This document shows, in pieces, positions 6,784 through 13,922 of a DNA stretch of 20,178 bases. Every line of letters starts with the position of its first letter. The stretch's first letter is position 1. The stretch is from RGIG2134 sp964461115. GTDB taxonomy: Bacteria; Cyanobacteriota; Vampirovibrionia; Gastranaerophilales; Gastranaerophilaceae. The position numbers were made by a program, and so were the translations under genes. The notes under the pieces are model-generated. The model ran no database searches. It was given only the letters and a program-made list of their open reading frames with translations, and was not told where the DNA came from. The stretch covers positions 1 through 20,178 of the forward strand of contig CAYWSX010000020.1 of the NCBI GenBank assembly GCA_964461115.1, in the 5' to 3' direction.

Positions 6784-7731
6784 ATGAACACGATTACCAC
6801 TAATGCGATTATAGAACAGCACTTGCACGGTGCTTACGGTGTGGATTTTCTGAATTGTAATGAGGATGAACTTTTAAATTGTGCAAAATCCTTTGTAAAA
6901 GATGGAGTGACAATGTTTTTGCCAACTTTGGCAACTGCACCTGTTGAAATCTTAAAAAGGCAAATTGAGGTCATAAGAAACTCTATGATTATACAAGATA
7001 AACTCTCTCGAAAAGAGCAGGGGGCAAAAATATATGGAGTAAACCTTGAAGCGTGTTTTATTTCGGCAGAAAAAAAGGGAATTCATGACCATTTGCAGCT
7101 AGTGGCCCCGACTGTTGAGAATTTCAAGCTTATTGAGGACGAAGTTATAAAAATTGTCACAATTGCGCCTGAATTAGATAAAAATTATGAACTTACTAAT
7201 TATCTGAAGGATAAAAGGGTAAAGGTTTTTGCAGGTCATACAACTGCGTCTGATTTGAGTATGCTAGATGGTGTAACGCATATATTTAACGCAATGTCCG
7301 GAATTTCTCATCGTGAAAAAAGTACTGCTGTTTCAGCGATGATTGAGGACAATATTTTCTGTGAAATTATTTTGGACGGATATCACGTTGACTATGATGT
7401 TGCTAAATTATTTTTGAGGGCAAAGCCGCTTGAAAAAACTATTTTGATTTCGGATGCTTTGCCGATTGCGCACAGTAATAAAGAAAAAATGGAATTTTGT
7501 TCTAAAACGATTTACTTGAAGGACGGAAAAGCAACCGATGAAAACGGGACAATCGCAGGTTCTTCAATGCTTCTTTCCGATATTGTTAAAAAAGTTGTGC
7601 AAAACGGCTTGATGACACTTGAAAATGCGGCCCAAGCGGCTTCTAATTCTTCAAAGCTCTTTGGAATAGAATTCAACGACAAAATCGTTTGGGATGAAAG
7701 CTTGAACATAACGGATGTGATTTATGGCTGA
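6784..7731 (+). CDS. nagA: Compact NagA-like N-acetylglucosamine-6-phosphate deacetylase
   Basis: Likely removes acetate from N-acetylglucosamine-6-phosphate in amino-sugar or cell-wall recycling. The amidohydrolase-fold signature is complete: HLHGAYG with H13 and H15, GVNLEACFISAEKKGIH with metal ligand E89, KIVTIAPE, H152 in AGHTTA, THIFNAMSGISHRE with H166, CEIILDGYHVD with H201, and the catalytic Asp D224 in LISDALP. A late GTIAGSSMLLSDIVKK also fits NagA. It is short at 315 residues against about 380-390. The N-terminal beta-sandwich strands that normally precede HxHG, and the C-terminal strand (the usual 'GDADLVV' part), are absent. EGPF, usual in the family, is EACF here. No Shine-Dalgarno precedes the ATG. 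No nagB or sugar transporter is adjacent. The deacetylase fold is clear; the exact substrate is less sure. Confidence 0.75.
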   Translation: MNTITTNAIIEQHLHGAYGVDFLNCNEDELLNCAKSFVKDGVTMFLPTLATAPVEILKRQIEVIRNSMIIQDKLSRKEQGAKIYGVNLEACFISAEKKGIHDHLQLVAPTVENFKLIEDEVIKIVTIAPELDKNYELTNYLKDKRVKVFAGHTTASDLSMLDGVTHIFNAMSGISHREKSTAVSAMIEDNIFCEIILDGYHVDYDVAKLFLRAKPLEKTILISDALPIAHSNKEKMEFCSKTIYLKDGKATDENGTIAGSSMLLSDIVKKVVQNGLMTLENAAQAASNSSKLFGIEFNDKIVWDESLNITDVIYG

Positions 7732-8683
7732 TTTCGGAACTCGTGTTAATGACATTTTAAAAAGTATAAAGTATTCGCTTGCTAAAGCTGAAGTCGGTGC
7801 TTATAACGATGAATACAAGAAGTATGCAGAGGCAAAATCAAGTCTTGCAACTGCCTTAAAACTTTTTGGTAAAATTATTTTGTTTTGCGCTGTGGCAGGG
7901 TTGGTATTTTATGCTTTTTGGAGTACCGTTATGGTTAGCAAACAAGGCGTTCTTCCTCAAAATACAATAACGATTTTGATGATTTCTTTTGTCTTTGGTT
8001 TTGGCTTTTTGTACGGCGGAAATATTTATGAAAACGTTGTTTATAAAGAGAATTGCAAGAAAGCTCTCAAAGAGCTGAAGAAAAGTGCTTTTAGTAAACT
8101 TTTCTCGGCAGTAGAAGATGTTAAAGATGTTGATTTTCAGGAAAAACAGGCAGACAGAGCTTTTGATATGCTTTCAGGCTACGGTCTTGTGAATTTAAAA
8201 AATGCTACGGCAAAACTGAATGAAGTTTTCAGGTTTGAATATAAAAACTTGCATGTGACTGTAAGACAGTTTTCAGTTGAGGGTAAAGGTAATTTTTTTA
8301 CGGCTGTTTCATTCAAGCATCCTAAAAATCTCAAAGGTCTGACGCAGTTATTGTCCAATAAAACAAATATTTCAGGTGCGGTTGTAAAAGGCTCGCATAT
8401 AGAGGCTAATGACGCCGACTTCAACAAAAATTATAAAGTTTTTGCGACAGATAAGATGGAAGCGGGGGCAATTCTGGCGCCGGATTTTGTTGATTGGCTC
8501 AAAAAACACGCAGAAAATACACCCGGAATTGTTTGCGTGAGCGGCAGACTTTATGTCGTGTTGAATAATTTCGGTACGGGATTTGAGTTATTGTTGACGG
8601 AAAAGACGCTTGATTCGGCTTCTGTATTGGCTGTAAATGACTTTATAAAAATTCTGGATTTTATTGACAGTATGCAGCTTTAA
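7724..8683 (+). CDS. DUF3137-like membrane protein
   Basis: Biochemical role unknown. The 319-residue protein has an N-terminal amphipathic part, two membrane helices (about residues 48-68 and 80-98) and a 220-residue soluble C-terminal domain. That domain contains the signature I associate with DUF3137: FEYKNLHVTVRQFSVEGKGN, then DFNKNYKVFATDKMEAGAIL and LAPDFVDWLKKHAENTPGI, ending in a VSGRLYVVL strand. The positive loop after helix 2 (KENCKKALKELKK) suggests that the large domain is cytoplasmic. Its ATG lies 8 bases inside the end of nagA (ATGGCTGA), so the two are translationally coupled; whether this means a shared role in envelope or sugar recycling is open. Both coding ends are intact. 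Confidence 0.65.
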   Translation: MADFGTRVNDILKSIKYSLAKAEVGAYNDEYKKYAEAKSSLATALKLFGKIILFCAVAGLVFYAFWSTVMVSKQGVLPQNTITILMISFVFGFGFLYGGNIYENVVYKENCKKALKELKKSAFSKLFSAVEDVKDVDFQEKQADRAFDMLSGYGLVNLKNATAKLNEVFRFEYKNLHVTVRQFSVEGKGNFFTAVSFKHPKNLKGLTQLLSNKTNISGAVVKGSHIEANDADFNKNYKVFATDKMEAGAILAPDFVDWLKKHAENTPGIVCVSGRLYVVLNNFGTGFELLLTEKTLDSASVLAVNDFIKILDFIDSMQL

Positions 8684-8713
8684 TAAGGCGCAGGTCTCCG
8701 ACTAATAAGTGTC

Positions 8714-8734
8714 ATTTGTACAATTGATACAAAT
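8714..8734. other. AT-rich perfect palindrome before glyQ
   Basis: ATTTGTA (8714-8720) and TACAAAT (8728-8734) are perfect inverted arms around CAATTGA and are followed by TTT. It could be a weak terminator for the DUF3137 gene or an operator just upstream of the candidate glyQ promoter. The stem holds only one G-C pair, so termination would be poor. Confidence 0.4.
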
Positions 8735-8740
8735 TTTAAC

Positions 8741-8768
8741 TTGAAATTCAGGCTTTTTGAAGTAAAAT
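8741..8768 (+). promoter_or_regulatory. Candidate glyQ promoter
   Basis: TTGAAA (8741-8746), a 16-base spacer and TAAAAT (8763-8768) would start transcription near 8775, leaving a leader of about 60 bases. That leader has no T-box features (no T-box sequence or terminator pair was seen). Confidence 0.45.
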
Positions 8769-8833
8769 AAAAAAAACGTCGAAATTTAGATTTTGAGACG
8801 CTTTCAGATGAAATATTTATAAGGAAAAGTGAG

Positions 8834-9727
8834 TTGGCTTTAACATTTCAGGAATTAATTTTAAACCTTTCAAAATTTTGGTCAGATTACGGCTGTATTA
8901 TTCAACAGCCCTACGATATAGAAAAAGGTGCGAGCACCATGAACCCTGCAACATTCTTGCGTTCATTGGGGCCTGAGCCTTGGAATACAGCTATGGTTGA
9001 GCCTTGCAGGCGTCCGACTGACGCAAGATATGGTGAAAATCCTAACCGTCTTGGTCATTATTTTCAGTATCAGGTTATTTTAAAGCCTTCCCCTGATAAT
9101 GCTCAGGAGCTTTATTTGAAAAGCTTAGAGGCAATGGGTATTGACCTTTCCAAACACGACGTAAGATTTGTTGAAGACAACTGGGAGTCTCCTACTCTTG
9201 GTGCTGCCGGTGTTGGTTGGGAAGTTTGGCTTGATGGTATGGAAATCACCCAGTTTACCTATTTCCAACAGGTTGGCGGACTTGAAATTAAGCCTGTTGC
9301 ACTTGAATTGACTTATGGGCTTGAAAGAATTGCTATGTATTTGCAAAACGTAGACTCTGTATATGATGTTATGTGGAATAAAGAGCTGAAGTACGGCGAT
9401 ATTTATCTGCAAAATGAAATCGAGCAGTCTAAGTATAATTTTGAATATTCGGGCGCAGAGAGCCTTTTCTCTATGTTTGATTTGTATGAAAAGGAAGTTG
9501 TAAGCTGTATTGAAGCGTCTTTGGTGCTCCCTGCGTATGATTATGTTTTAAAATGCTCTCACACATTTAATTTGCTGGATGCGCGCGGTGTAATTTCTAA
9601 AGACGAACGTATAAATTTTATCAATCGTATCAGAAGAATGGCCGCATCTGTTGCTAAGCTTTATGTTGAGCAGAGAGAAAAATTGGGCTTCCCTCTTTTG
9701 AAAAAGAGCCCGGTCGGCACGCATTAA
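8834..9727 (+). CDS. glyQ: Glycyl-tRNA synthetase, alpha subunit
   Basis: Catalytic subunit of the bacterial alpha2-beta2 type glycyl-tRNA synthetase, which charges tRNA-Gly with glycine. The 297 residues match the usual length. The family landmarks are easy to see: FQELILNLSKFWSDYGCIIQ at the N-terminus, EKGASTMNPATFLRSLGPEPW, RRPTDARYGENPNRLGHYFQ, EDNWESPTLGAAGVGWEVW, DGMEITQFTYFQQVGG, and ELTYGLERIAMYLQ. The start is TTG at 8834 with AAGGA at 8821-8825; no ATG fits, as the conserved sequence begins at the TTG. The beta subunit gene glyS, adjacent to glyQ in many bacteria, is not here: a permease gene follows. It must lie elsewhere, as in several phyla with split glyQ and glyS. Confidence 0.95.
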   Translation: MALTFQELILNLSKFWSDYGCIIQQPYDIEKGASTMNPATFLRSLGPEPWNTAMVEPCRRPTDARYGENPNRLGHYFQYQVILKPSPDNAQELYLKSLEAMGIDLSKHDVRFVEDNWESPTLGAAGVGWEVWLDGMEITQFTYFQQVGGLEIKPVALELTYGLERIAMYLQNVDSVYDVMWNKELKYGDIYLQNEIEQSKYNFEYSGAESLFSMFDLYEKEVVSCIEASLVLPAYDYVLKCSHTFNLLDARGVISKDERINFINRIRRMAASVAKLYVEQREKLGFPLLKKSPVGTH

Positions 9728-9807
9728 TACATTTGTTTTGCCTGAAAATCAGTTATACTGTTGCAGGTGATGGAGAAAGACCGTATTCCCGTGAGTAAGG
9801 AAAAAGA

Positions 9808-11406
9808 ATGAACAAAACCGTAAAAAAAATTTTTAACATATGCACTAACCTTGTAAAGAAAAAAAATCCCGATGATTTAATCAGACAATCTCAAAAAGCA
9901 GGACTTGCAAAAACTTTGACTGCTATTGACTTGATTATCCTCGGTATTGGTGCGATTGTCGGCTCAGGCATATTCGCCGTAGTCGGAATTGCGGCGGCTG
10001 GTAACGGTGACAGTCCGGGGGCAGGTCCTGCGTTGGTTTTGTCTATGTTTGTTGCTGCCTTTGCATGCGTATTTTCAGCGCTTTGTTATTCTGAGTTTGC
10101 AGCTATGATTCCTGTTGCCGGCGGGGCGTATACTTATACATTTGCGACAATTGGCGAATTTGGTGCGTGGATGGTGGGTTGGGTGCTTATGCTTGAGTAC
10201 GCAATCGGCTTTATTGCGGTTGCTTGCGCTTGGTCAAACTATTTTATGCAGTTTATAAAAGGCTTTTCGGCTTATCTGCCGCAGTGGGTTGTAAACCCTC
10301 CGATATGGTTGATTAACGACCCTTATACTGCCGTGAAAGTAGCAAAAGACAGCGGGCTAAATCCTGCGGATGTTATTCCGATGATAGGCTCAATCCCTTT
10401 TTCAATAAATATTCCTGCGATAGTAATAATTTTGATAATTACATCTATTTTGGTTCGAGGAACCAAGGATTCAACAAAAATGGCAGGGATTATGGTTGCT
10501 GTAAAGCTTGCTGTGATTGCCCTGTTTGTTGTGGTCGGTGCTTTTTATGTAAAGCCTGTGAATTGGACACCTTTTATGCCTAACGGTTTTGGCGGTGTGT
10601 TTATGGGAGCGTTTATAATTTTCTTTGCTTATATTGGTTTTGACGCACTTGCGACAACTGCAGAAGAAACAAAGAACCCACAAAAAGACCTTCCAATAGG
10701 CATTATCGGTTCCCTTTTGATGACAACTGTTATTTATGTTTCTGTTGCGCTTGTGATGACAGGGATTATAAACACAGGCGGAGCGGTTCCTCAGGCGTTT
10801 TTAAAGGCGCCGATGGCTTATATTATGACAATGGTCGGACAGAATTGGGCTGCGGGGCTGATTTCAATCGGTTCACTTGCCGGTTTGACATCAGTATTGC
10901 TGGTTTTGGAACTTGCTTCAACAAGAATTTTGTATGCAATGAGCCGTGACAACTTTATTTCAAAAAGATTTCAGGTTCTCCACCCTAAGTTCAAAACACC
11001 GCATGTTTTGACATGGACAGTTGCAGCGATTTGTATCGTTGGTACTTTGACATTAGATTTGAACGTTGCTGCTGAGCTTTGCAACTTTGGTACGTTCACA
11101 TCATTTATAATTGTTTGTGTTGCAGTGTTGATTTTAAGAAAAGCTGACCCTAAACGACATCGCCCTTTCAGAGTTCCGTTTGTGCCGTTCACACCGATTA
11201 TGGGTATATTGTGCTGTGGCGGGTTGATGATTTATTCAATGCAGTTTTTAACGAAATCAACGGTATTATTCCCGTTGTGGTTATTGATGGGGGCTGGAAT
11301 ATATTTTGCGTACGGATATAAAAAGAACAGAGAAGTAGAGACTTTAGAAGCCTTGGAAGCGCAACAGCTTGAGGCTGAAAATGAAATTAAAGCAGAGGTA
11401 AAATAA
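9808..11406 (+). CDS. APC-superfamily amino acid permease (first of a tandem pair)
   Basis: Inner-membrane amino acid transporter of the APC superfamily, close in style to the CAT/YfnA group. The 532 residues give about 12 membrane helices. The N-terminal substrate and cation site helix is LIILGIGAIVGSGIFAVVG, with the unwound GSG motif. Later landmarks are FSALCYSEFAAMIPVAGGAY, AWMVGWVLMLEYAIG, the amphipathic FIIFFAYIGFDALATTAEET with KNPQKDLPIGI, and STRILYAMSRDNF. The C-terminal tail is charged (ETLEALEAQQLEAENEIKAE). Substrate cannot be read from sequence; cationic or small neutral amino acids are plausible. ATG 9808 follows AAGGA. A TATACT (9754-9759) may be the -10 of its promoter, but no convincing -35 is present at the right distance. 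The stop abuts the TTG of the paralogue. Confidence 0.85.
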   Translation: MNKTVKKIFNICTNLVKKKNPDDLIRQSQKAGLAKTLTAIDLIILGIGAIVGSGIFAVVGIAAAGNGDSPGAGPALVLSMFVAAFACVFSALCYSEFAAMIPVAGGAYTYTFATIGEFGAWMVGWVLMLEYAIGFIAVACAWSNYFMQFIKGFSAYLPQWVVNPPIWLINDPYTAVKVAKDSGLNPADVIPMIGSIPFSINIPAIVIILIITSILVRGTKDSTKMAGIMVAVKLAVIALFVVVGAFYVKPVNWTPFMPNGFGGVFMGAFIIFFAYIGFDALATTAEETKNPQKDLPIGIIGSLLMTTVIYVSVALVMTGIINTGGAVPQAFLKAPMAYIMTMVGQNWAAGLISIGSLAGLTSVLLVLELASTRILYAMSRDNFISKRFQVLHPKFKTPHVLTWTVAAICIVGTLTLDLNVAAELCNFGTFTSFIIVCVAVLILRKADPKRHRPFRVPFVPFTPIMGILCCGGLMIYSMQFLTKSTVLFPLWLLMGAGIYFAYGYKKNREVETLEALEAQQLEAENEIKAEVK

Positions 11407-12963
11407 TTGGCTAATCAATTTATAAAAAATTTATTAAAGAAAAAAACAGCAGATGAAATAATCGCGGAATCAAGTAAGTCAGAATTGAAAAAGACACTTA
11501 CGGCGTTTGATTTGATAGTTCTCGGTATCGGCGCGGTTGTAGGTACCGGAATTTTTACAATTGTCGGGATTGCGGCACAGGGAGGAATCGGCGGCGTTGC
11601 TGCGGGTCCTGCTCTTGTTGTTTCAATGATAATTGCGGCTGTTGCCTGTTTCTTTTCCGCGCTTTGCTATTCGGAATTTGCTTCGATGATACCGACCGCA
11701 GGGAGTTCTTATTCATATACCTACGCTACAATGGGCGAGTTTGCCGCATGGATGGTAGGCTGGATTTTGATGCTGGAATATGCAATCGGAAATATCGCCG
11801 TTGCAAGTGCTTGGACAGGTTATTTGTTCCACTTTTTGAAGGGCTTTCCAATGCTTCCTCAGTGGATTACAAACCCTCCTATATGGCTGATTAACGACTA
11901 CCGTTCCGCCATTGCAATTTGCAACCAAAACGGTGTTGACCCGCATACTCAAATACCTTACCTTTTTAATTCTATCCCGATTTGTATAAATATTCCTGCA
12001 ATTTTCATAGTTATATTGATTTCAATGATACTTGTTAAAGGAGTAAGAGAATCTGCTCGCTGGGCAACTATAATGGTTGGAATAAACGTTGCCGTTATTA
12101 TGACGTTTGTAATTGCGGGTGCGTTCTACGTAAAACCTGAGAATTGGACACCTTTTGCGCCTAACGGCTTTGAGGGTGTATTTATGGGGGCGTTTATAAT
12201 TTTCTTTGCTTACATCGGTTTTGACGCTATCTCAACAACTGCCGAAGAAACAAAAAATCCTCAAAGGGACCTTCCGATAGGGATTATAGGAACTCTTGGC
12301 GCTTGTACGGTTTTGTATGTAGTTGTAGCTTTGGTTTTGACCGGGATGGTTCCGTATCAGCTTATTGATTTTCAGGCGCCTCTTGCTCACGCGATGAGCT
12401 CGGTCGGCAAAAACTGGATTGCCTTTATTATTTCGGCGGGCGCACTTGCAGGGCTCACCTCTGTACTTTTGATTTATCAACTCGGTACAACGAGAATTTT
12501 GTTTGCAATGAGTCGTGACAAGTTTTTACCCGGAATTTTGCAAAATCTTCATCCAAAATACAAAACTCCGCACATATTAACTTGGGTTGCCGGGATTGTT
12601 GTTATTATAGGCGCGTTGTTTATGGATATCGGTATTTCTGCCGATTTGTGTAACTTCGGTACCTTTACATCGTTTATTATCGTGTGTATCGCTATTTTGA
12701 TATTGAGGAAGAAAGAACCGGACAGACCAAGACCGTTCAAAGTTCCATTCTCTCCGTTTGTACCAATTATAGGTGTATTGAGCTGTTTGGGGCTTATGGT
12801 TTGTAAGCTTAAAACACTTTCTGACTCTGCAATCTTGTTTCCGATTTGGCTTGTTATCGGCGGTATAATTTATTTCTCATACGGGTACAAGAAAAACAGA
12901 GAATCTGAAGCGAAGGCGTTGACAGTTAGCGAAGAAAAATCTGACAGCGAAATTCACGTTTAA
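11407..12963 (+). CDS. APC-superfamily amino acid permease (second of a tandem pair)
   Basis: A paralogue of the preceding gene, similar along its whole length, with 518 residues and about 12 helices. LIVLGIGAVVGTGIFTIVGI replaces the GSG of the first copy with GTG in the ligand-binding unwound helix. Also present are FSALCYSEFASMIPTAGSSY, FIIFFAYIGFDAISTTAEET, KNPQRDLPIGI, and TTRILFAMSRDKF. The start is TTG at 11407, immediately after the stop of the first copy, with GAGG in the last codons of that copy as Shine-Dalgarno. The two are co-transcribed and translated in sequence. The pair suggests tandem duplication with later divergence of substrate range (see GSG/GTG and SSY versus GAY). No strong terminator follows on this strand. 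Confidence 0.85.
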   Translation: MANQFIKNLLKKKTADEIIAESSKSELKKTLTAFDLIVLGIGAVVGTGIFTIVGIAAQGGIGGVAAGPALVVSMIIAAVACFFSALCYSEFASMIPTAGSSYSYTYATMGEFAAWMVGWILMLEYAIGNIAVASAWTGYLFHFLKGFPMLPQWITNPPIWLINDYRSAIAICNQNGVDPHTQIPYLFNSIPICINIPAIFIVILISMILVKGVRESARWATIMVGINVAVIMTFVIAGAFYVKPENWTPFAPNGFEGVFMGAFIIFFAYIGFDAISTTAEETKNPQRDLPIGIIGTLGACTVLYVVVALVLTGMVPYQLIDFQAPLAHAMSSVGKNWIAFIISAGALAGLTSVLLIYQLGTTRILFAMSRDKFLPGILQNLHPKYKTPHILTWVAGIVVIIGALFMDIGISADLCNFGTFTSFIIVCIAILILRKKEPDRPRPFKVPFSPFVPIIGVLSCLGLMVCKLKTLSDSAILFPIWLVIGGIIYFSYGYKKNRESEAKALTVSEEKSDSEIHV

Positions 12964-12991
12964 TTTTCTTAAATTTCTGAAAAACTCCAAA

Positions 12992-13018
12992 TAAAAAGCT
13001 GCATCTTGCGGATACAGC
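12992..13018 (-). terminator. Rho-independent terminator of the small minus-strand gene
   Basis: On the minus strand GCTGTATC (13018-13011) pairs with GATGCAGC (13005-12998), eight pairs with one G-U, and is followed by TTTTTAT. On the + strand the hairpin is not followed by T, so it serves the minus strand only. Confidence 0.7.
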
Positions 13019-13046
13019 GAAAAAGGAGTGGACTATGAATTGTGAA

Positions 13047-13310
13047 TTACATTTTCATATCAAAGTTAGGCATTTCGATACCGTCACGCATTATTGCGCC
13101 TAAATTGTATGTTTGGCGGTTATAGAGGTTGATTTGCTCTGTAACATCACCGTTAAAAACTTTTTCATTCTTCTCAAAAAAGTCGAACATAGGAGTCCAA
13201 AGCCCTGAAACTTGATTTTCCAAAGTTTTTTTAGCTTCTTGAAGGGTTCTTGTCGGAACTTTTACATTCAAGCCGAATGGCATATTATTGTTGAATAGTC
13301 CTTCTGACAC
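13047..13310 (-). CDS. Small protein of unknown function (87 aa)
   Basis: Not recognised. It is an 87-residue soluble protein with no membrane helix or signal peptide. It is rich in Asn, Phe and Met at both ends (SEGLFNNNMPFGLNV, PNFDMKM), with a central amphipathic helical part (TLQEAKKTLENQVSGLWTPM). The start is GTG at 13310, supported by AAGGAG (13324-13319) at 8 bases. The gene lies 110 bases beyond the terminator of the fliN end of the flagellar operon and has its own terminator, so it is a separate unit on the same strand. Its 5' leader holds unusual nested inverted repeats that include the start codon (13307-13413). Length and position recall small flagellar regulators such as FlgM, but I see no FlgM-like sequence. 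A real gene is supported by the start and stop signals on both sides. Confidence 0.65.
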   Translation of the reverse strand: MSEGLFNNNMPFGLNVKVPTRTLQEAKKTLENQVSGLWTPMFDFFEKNEKVFNGDVTEQINLYNRQTYNLGAIMRDGIEMPNFDMKM

Positions 13311-13413
13311 TTTATTTACTCCTTGATAATTTTAGTCCGCTAATCTGTACTAAAATTATCGTCACTAACCTGTTTTTTCTTTAATGATTAGCGGGAATTT
13401 GTAAATAAAGTGT
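13307..13413 (-). promoter_or_regulatory. Nested inverted repeats in the leader of the 87-aa gene (candidate cis-regulatory RNA or fold-back element)
   Basis: Three perfect arm pairs occur in 107 bases. The outer arms are ACACTTTATTTAC (13307-13319) with GTAAATAAAGTGT (13401-13413). A hairpin is formed by GATAATTTTAGT (13325-13336) with ACTAAAATTATC (13349-13360). The loop of that hairpin holds CCGCTAATC (13337-13345), complementary to GATTAGCGG (13386-13394). In a minus-strand RNA the outer arm would cover the GTG start, the Shine-Dalgarno lies between arm and hairpin, and the loop could pair upstream as a pseudoknot. The transcription start is not located, so it is unproven that the RNA includes all arms. 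Confidence 0.55.
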
Positions 13414-13419
13414 TACAAA

Positions 13420-13454
13420 AAAATACAACCGCTCATTGTAAGCGGTTGTATTTT
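13420..13454 (-). terminator. Rho-independent terminator of the flagellar operon
   Basis: AAAATACAACCGCT (13420-13433) and AGCGGTTGTATTTT (13441-13454) form a perfect 14-pair stem around a 7-base loop, with a T-run on the minus strand. It lies 12 bases past the fliN stop. Confidence 0.85.
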
Positions 13455-13466
13455 AAAAAATATTTT

Positions 13467-13913
13467 TTACTGTATTCCCTTCATTCTCTCTTCAGGGTCA
13501 GAAATATTAGTGATTCTCAGACCAAAGTTGTCTTCGATTACTACAACTTCGCCATTTGCAACGTGTTTTCCGTTTGCGTAAAGTGCTACAGGCTCGCCCG
13601 CAACTTTATCGAGTTCTACAATCGAGCCACGAGTAAGTTCGAGAACTTTTTTAATAGGAAGTTCACAACGTCCCAATTCAACTGTCAATTGGAGCTTTAC
13701 GTCCATTAGAAGGTCTAAATTTTGATTTTCTTCACCTGAAGTTTGCGAGCTGGCGTCAAACGATGCAAACTGAACAGGCTGAACTGTTACAGGGTCGGAG
13801 TATTCTTCCTCCACGTGCTCAAAGCTTGGCGCTGCTGCTTTAGGAGCAGGCATTTTTTCTTCGAATTTTTCCTCAAATTCAGGATTGTTATTCTCTAAGT
13901 TCTCGTCTTGCAT
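13467..13913 (-). CDS. fliN: Flagellar motor switch protein FliN
   Basis: Part of the C-ring that reverses or brakes the flagellar motor and docks export substrates; it works with FliM on the cytoplasmic face of the basal body. The 148 residues comprise a low-complexity acidic and proline-bearing N-terminal part (about 1-65) and the conserved SpoA-type domain at the C-terminus: LLMDVKLQLTVELGRCELPI, KKVLELTRGSIVELDK, GEPVALYANGKHVANGEVVV and IEDNFGLRITNI. All strands of that domain are present. It begins 9 bases after fliM, with a G-rich ribosome site overlapping the fliM stop, and is the last gene of the motA-motB-fliL-fliM-fliN unit. No CheC-like (FliY) extension is seen, so it is FliN rather than FliY. 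Confidence 0.92.
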   Translation of the reverse strand: MQDENLENNNPEFEEKFEEKMPAPKAAAPSFEHVEEEYSDPVTVQPVQFASFDASSQTSGEENQNLDLLMDVKLQLTVELGRCELPIKKVLELTRGSIVELDKVAGEPVALYANGKHVANGEVVVIEDNFGLRITNISDPEERMKGIQ

Positions 13914-13922
13914 TTAAGCCCC

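Noticed and set aside
8775..8806. Imperfect CGTC/GACG hairpin as terminator before glyQ
   Set aside because: Only four clear pairs plus mismatches and no T-run; it would also lie inside the glyQ leader.
9766..9800. GGTGATGGAG followed by ACCG, recalling the fluoride (crcB) riboswitch core
   Set aside because: The distal pairing segment (a GACTCCTAC-like stretch) and the expected stems are absent, and the downstream gene is an amino acid permease, not a fluoride exporter or enolase-type gene.
13410..13709. 99-codon plus-strand frame opposite fliN
   Set aside because: It is antisense to a well-supported fliN, has no plausible protein character and runs through the fliN terminator hairpin.
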